Below the pieces are notes generated by a model that was given only the letters and a program-made list of their open reading frames with translations, had not been told where the DNA came from and did no database searches. From an uncultured Christensenella sp. (GTDB lineage: Bacteria > Bacillota > Clostridia > Christensenellales > UBA1242), in assembly GCA_948471335.1 (NCBI GenBank), contig CAOKRZ010000015.1, positions 1-15,159 on the forward strand: a stretch of DNA of 15,159 nt, in the 5' to 3' direction. The position numbers and the translations under genes are program-made. Positions 13,653 through 15,159 of this stretch are shown piece after piece (the first letter of the stretch is position 1; every line of letters begins with the position of its first letter).

Positions 13653-14009
13653 GTGTATTATCTTTGGGTGTTTTTGATTGGTGGACTCGTGTGTATGATC
13701 GGCCAGATTCTTATTATAAAAACAAACATAACGTCAGCAAGAATTCTTGTGAGTTTCGTTCTTGTTGGTGTCTTTCTTGAAGCGATTGGCGTTTTTGATT
13801 ATATCTCAGGGTTTGCCCGTGCGGGAATAAATGTGCCTATCGTAGGCTTTGGCGCTTCACTTGCAAAAGGCGCGATTGGCGCAGTTAAAGCAAAAGGTCT
13901 TGTCGGTGCATTCACAGGAGGGCTTGAAGCAACGGCTGGCGGAATTGCGGCGGCAGTTCTATTTGCGTTTATCTTTGCCCTAATTTTCAAAGCAAAGACA
14001 AAAAAATAG
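13653..14009 (+). CDS. spoVAE: Stage V sporulation protein SpoVAE
   Basis: 118 residues, membrane-embedded. It opens MYYLWVFLIGGLVCMIGQILI, then ILVSFVLVGVFLEAIGVFDYI, FARAGINVPIVGFGASLAKG and a last helix before KAKTKK, the SpoVAC/SpoVAE family pattern. Start: GTG at 13653-13655, six bases after GGGGAGG (13640-13646), which gives the family N-terminus (Bacillus MNYLW). The nearby ATG at 13651 is in another frame, and the open frame back to 13527 lies inside spoVAD. It is a partner of SpoVAC and SpoVAD in dipicolinate transport, co-transcribed with spoVAD at a one-base gap. Confidence 0.95.
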   Translation: MYYLWVFLIGGLVCMIGQILIIKTNITSARILVSFVLVGVFLEAIGVFDYISGFARAGINVPIVGFGASLAKGAIGAVKAKGLVGAFTGGLEATAGGIAAAVLFAFIFALIFKAKTKK

Positions 14010-14020
14010 GTGGTTATGCA

Positions 14021-14050
14021 TTGCATAATACAAAATATTGTGTTATGCAA
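14021..14050. repeat. 12-bp inverted repeat after spoVAE
   Basis: TTGCATAATACA (14021-14032) and TGTGTTATGCAA (14039-14050) pair fully (one G-T) around AAATAT, 11 bases after the spoVAE stop. No T run follows. It could be an operator or an RNA stem that ends the spoVAD-spoVAE transcript. Confidence 0.75.
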
Positions 14051-14114
14051 AACATATTACATACTAAATATAAATTTAATCAAATTTTAAAAACTTTTAA
14101 CATATATATTTTAT

Positions 14115-14801
14115 GTGCAAGACTGTGCTTATAAATATGAGAGGAAAAAGTGCAAGTATCCTAAAAGAAGGTTGAAAGCAAAGACCAAGTTTAAAATAGC
14201 CCTCGCTGCGATTTTGACGATTATGGTGCTTATATTTTTTTATTATATAAAGATTGTTTGCCCAATTGTTGTGACTTTGAGTGAAGAGAGAATTCGCTCT
14301 CTTTCAACAAGGGTGATGAGTGAAGCTGTCGCTGAAGTGCTTGTTGAAGAAAATGTGACTTATAAAGAGCTTGTTGACATTTCGTATGATGCTCAAAATG
14401 AGATCAAATCAATTGAAACGAACTCTGTGAAAATCAACATTATCATTCGGCAGATAACAGAGCTGGTGCAATCGCGGCTTGACGGGCTGATTGTTGAGGG
14501 GATTGATGTTGCGATTGGGACTTTCACTGGTATTCCATTTCTTTTTGGGGTTGGACCAAAGATAAACATGCAGCTTGTCCCTATTGGGACGATTAACACA
14601 AAAATCTCTTCACAATTTCAAAGTGCTGGCATCAATCAAACTTTGCACAAAGTTTATTTTGACATAACAGCAAATATCGGGATGGTTCTTCCTGCGCTAA
14701 GCTCAAACTTTGTGACCAATCTTGACGTTATTCTTTGCGAAAGTGTGATTGTCGGCAAAGTGCCAGATGTTTATTTGCAGGGTGCTTTAAGCACACTTTA
14801 G
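14115..14801 (+). CDS. yunB: Sporulation protein YunB
   Basis: 228 residues from GTG 14115. A basic N-terminus (RKKCKYPKRRLKAKTKFK) leads into one membrane helix (about 28-48), then an extracytoplasmic domain with all YunB landmarks: TRVMSEAVAEVL, IETNSVKINIIIRQIT, IAIGTFTGIPFLFGVGPKI-like stretch (VAIGTFTGIPFLFG), FQSAGINQTLHKVYFDI and ESVIVGKVPDVYL near the end. In Bacillus yunB is made in the mother cell under sigma-E; its exact role in spore formation is not known. The start is weak: no ribosome site precedes GTG 14115, and the next in-frame candidate is TTG 14172. No clear sigma-E promoter was found in 14010-14114. Confidence 0.93.
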   Translation: MQDCAYKYERKKCKYPKRRLKAKTKFKIALAAILTIMVLIFFYYIKIVCPIVVTLSEERIRSLSTRVMSEAVAEVLVEENVTYKELVDISYDAQNEIKSIETNSVKINIIIRQITELVQSRLDGLIVEGIDVAIGTFTGIPFLFGVGPKINMQLVPIGTINTKISSQFQSAGINQTLHKVYFDITANIGMVLPALSSNFVTNLDVILCESVIVGKVPDVYLQGALSTL

Positions 14802-14862
14802 AAAACAAATTAAAAATGTTGAAAAACGGTGTTTTAGGCACAAAAAACGGTGCTTAAAGCAT
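14782..14862. repeat. Inverted repeat joining the yunB end to the downstream terminator
   Basis: GTGCTTTAAGCAC (14782-14794, in the last yunB codons) pairs with GTGCTTAAAGCAT (14850-14862): 12 Watson-Crick pairs and one G-T. Each arm can also fold on itself. Between them, AAAAACGGTG is repeated at 14822-14831 and 14843-14852. Confidence 0.6.
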
Positions 14863-14870
14863 TTTTTTTA
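14850..14870 (+). terminator. Terminator after yunB
   Basis: TGCT/AGCA stem with a three-base loop (14851-14861), or the longer pairing with 14782-14794, ends directly in a T8 run (14862-14869). Confidence 0.6.
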
Positions 14871-14887
14871 GCTTTTTTTGAAAAACC

Positions 14888-14909
14888 TCTTGCCCCCCCC
14901 GCGTATAAT
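14888..14909 (+). promoter_or_regulatory. Promoter-like block with C8 tract before the last gene
   Basis: TATAAT (14904-14909) is preceded by CTCTTG (14887-14892), a run of eight C (14893-14900) and GCG. The block resembles 11578-11606 but is six bases shorter between CTCTTG and TATAAT, so no -35 is at a normal distance. Confidence 0.45.
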
Positions 14910-14940
14910 TGGGATAAGGAAAAACAAATGGAGGGAGTAA

Positions 14941-15159
14941 ATGGGTAGAGATTTTGAGTATGATGACGAATTTCTTGATTCTTGCAGCAAGGAAACGAAA
15001 AATTTTGGTAAAAATAAAGGAAAAATTTATACTGAAGAGGAAATAAACGACCTTGTTGCACAGAAGGTTCTGCAGGAACTTGAAAAGAAAGAAAAAGAGG
15101 CCAGGGAAGAGGTTGCAAAGAAAGAACTAAGAAAGATTCAAAGGCAAGAGAAAATTGAA
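14941..15159 (+). CDS. Charged coiled-coil protein, start only (3' end missing)
   Basis: The first 73 residues are visible, starting MGRDFEYDDEFLDSC, then an acidic and Lys-rich stretch and, from about residue 30, a long Glu/Lys/Arg helix (EEEINDLVAQKVLQELEKKEKEAREE) that looks like a coiled coil and continues past the right edge. GGAGGGAG (14930-14937) precedes the ATG at a good distance; ATG 14928 would stop after six codons. I do not recognise the family. The promoter region resembles that of the broken gene at 11632, whose restored N-terminus is also Lys-rich and helical, so they may be related. Confidence 0.75.
   Translation, partial: MGRDFEYDDEFLDSCSKETKNFGKNKGKIYTEEEINDLVAQKVLQELEKKEKEAREEVAKKELRKIQRQEKIE

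Noticed and set aside
14834..15118. Minus-strand frame opposite the last gene
   Set aside because: Its predicted product is low-complexity and it covers the terminator and promoter region; the plus-strand coiled-coil gene has the ribosome site.
1..15159. CRISPR array, transposon, prophage or defence island
   Set aside because: No regularly spaced repeats, transposase, integrase, nuclease-ATPase pairs or toxin-antitoxin genes were seen on either strand.

Overview
The window looks like a chromosomal segment of a low-GC, endospore-forming Bacillota, most likely an uncultured gut-type clostridium. The reasons are A/T-rich codon use, strong AGGAGG-type ribosome sites, clear sigma-A promoters, tRNA genes that encode their CCA ends, and an unmistakable spoIIAA-spoIIAB-sigF operon followed by spoVA genes and yunB. 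Species cannot be fixed from this sequence alone.

Layout. 1-1258 (minus strand): a DegV fatty-acid-binding protein and a short-chain dehydrogenase that runs off the left edge, one tight operon. 1370-2824 (plus): a divergent strong promoter drives a one-polypeptide fusion of a nucleoside hydrolase and a metallophosphoesterase. 2913-3800: a six-gene tRNA operon (Pro, CAT-anticodon Met/Ile2, Asp, Phe, Thr, Tyr) with its own promoter and terminator. It contains a structured 183-base spacer and a stray duplicate of the tRNA-Phe 3' end. 3891-5203: an HD-domain phosphohydrolase whose best start is the rare codon ATA, then a small serine hydrolase. 5437-7853: an extended-SDR oxidoreductase with an unassigned C-terminal domain, then a flavodoxin/4Fe-4S protein of EFR1 type, probably co-transcribed. 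7950-8174: a two-helix membrane protein, followed by three consecutive terminator-like hairpins.

8322-15159 is a sporulation island. SpoIIAA, SpoIIAB and sigma-F are translationally coupled and form the switch that activates forespore transcription. A convergent gene encodes an unfamiliar Tyr/Gly/Asn-repeat lipoprotein. SpoVAC, SpoVAD and SpoVAE (dipicolinate channel components) follow, but spoVAC is cut off from spoVAD-spoVAE by a terminator, a roughly 0.9-kb decayed gene with its own promoter, and a second terminator. yunB comes next, then the start of a coiled-coil protein at the right edge. Three forespore-type promoter candidates with identical spacing lie before the lipoprotein gene, spoVAC and spoVAD, which fits control by the sigma factor encoded just upstream.

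I see no CRISPR array, transposase, integrase, toxin-antitoxin pair or recognisable defence system. The least explained parts are the spore lipoprotein, the broken gene inside spoVA together with a look-alike promoter before the last gene, the ATA start, the hydrolase-phosphoesterase fusion and the tRNA-Phe 3' duplication.
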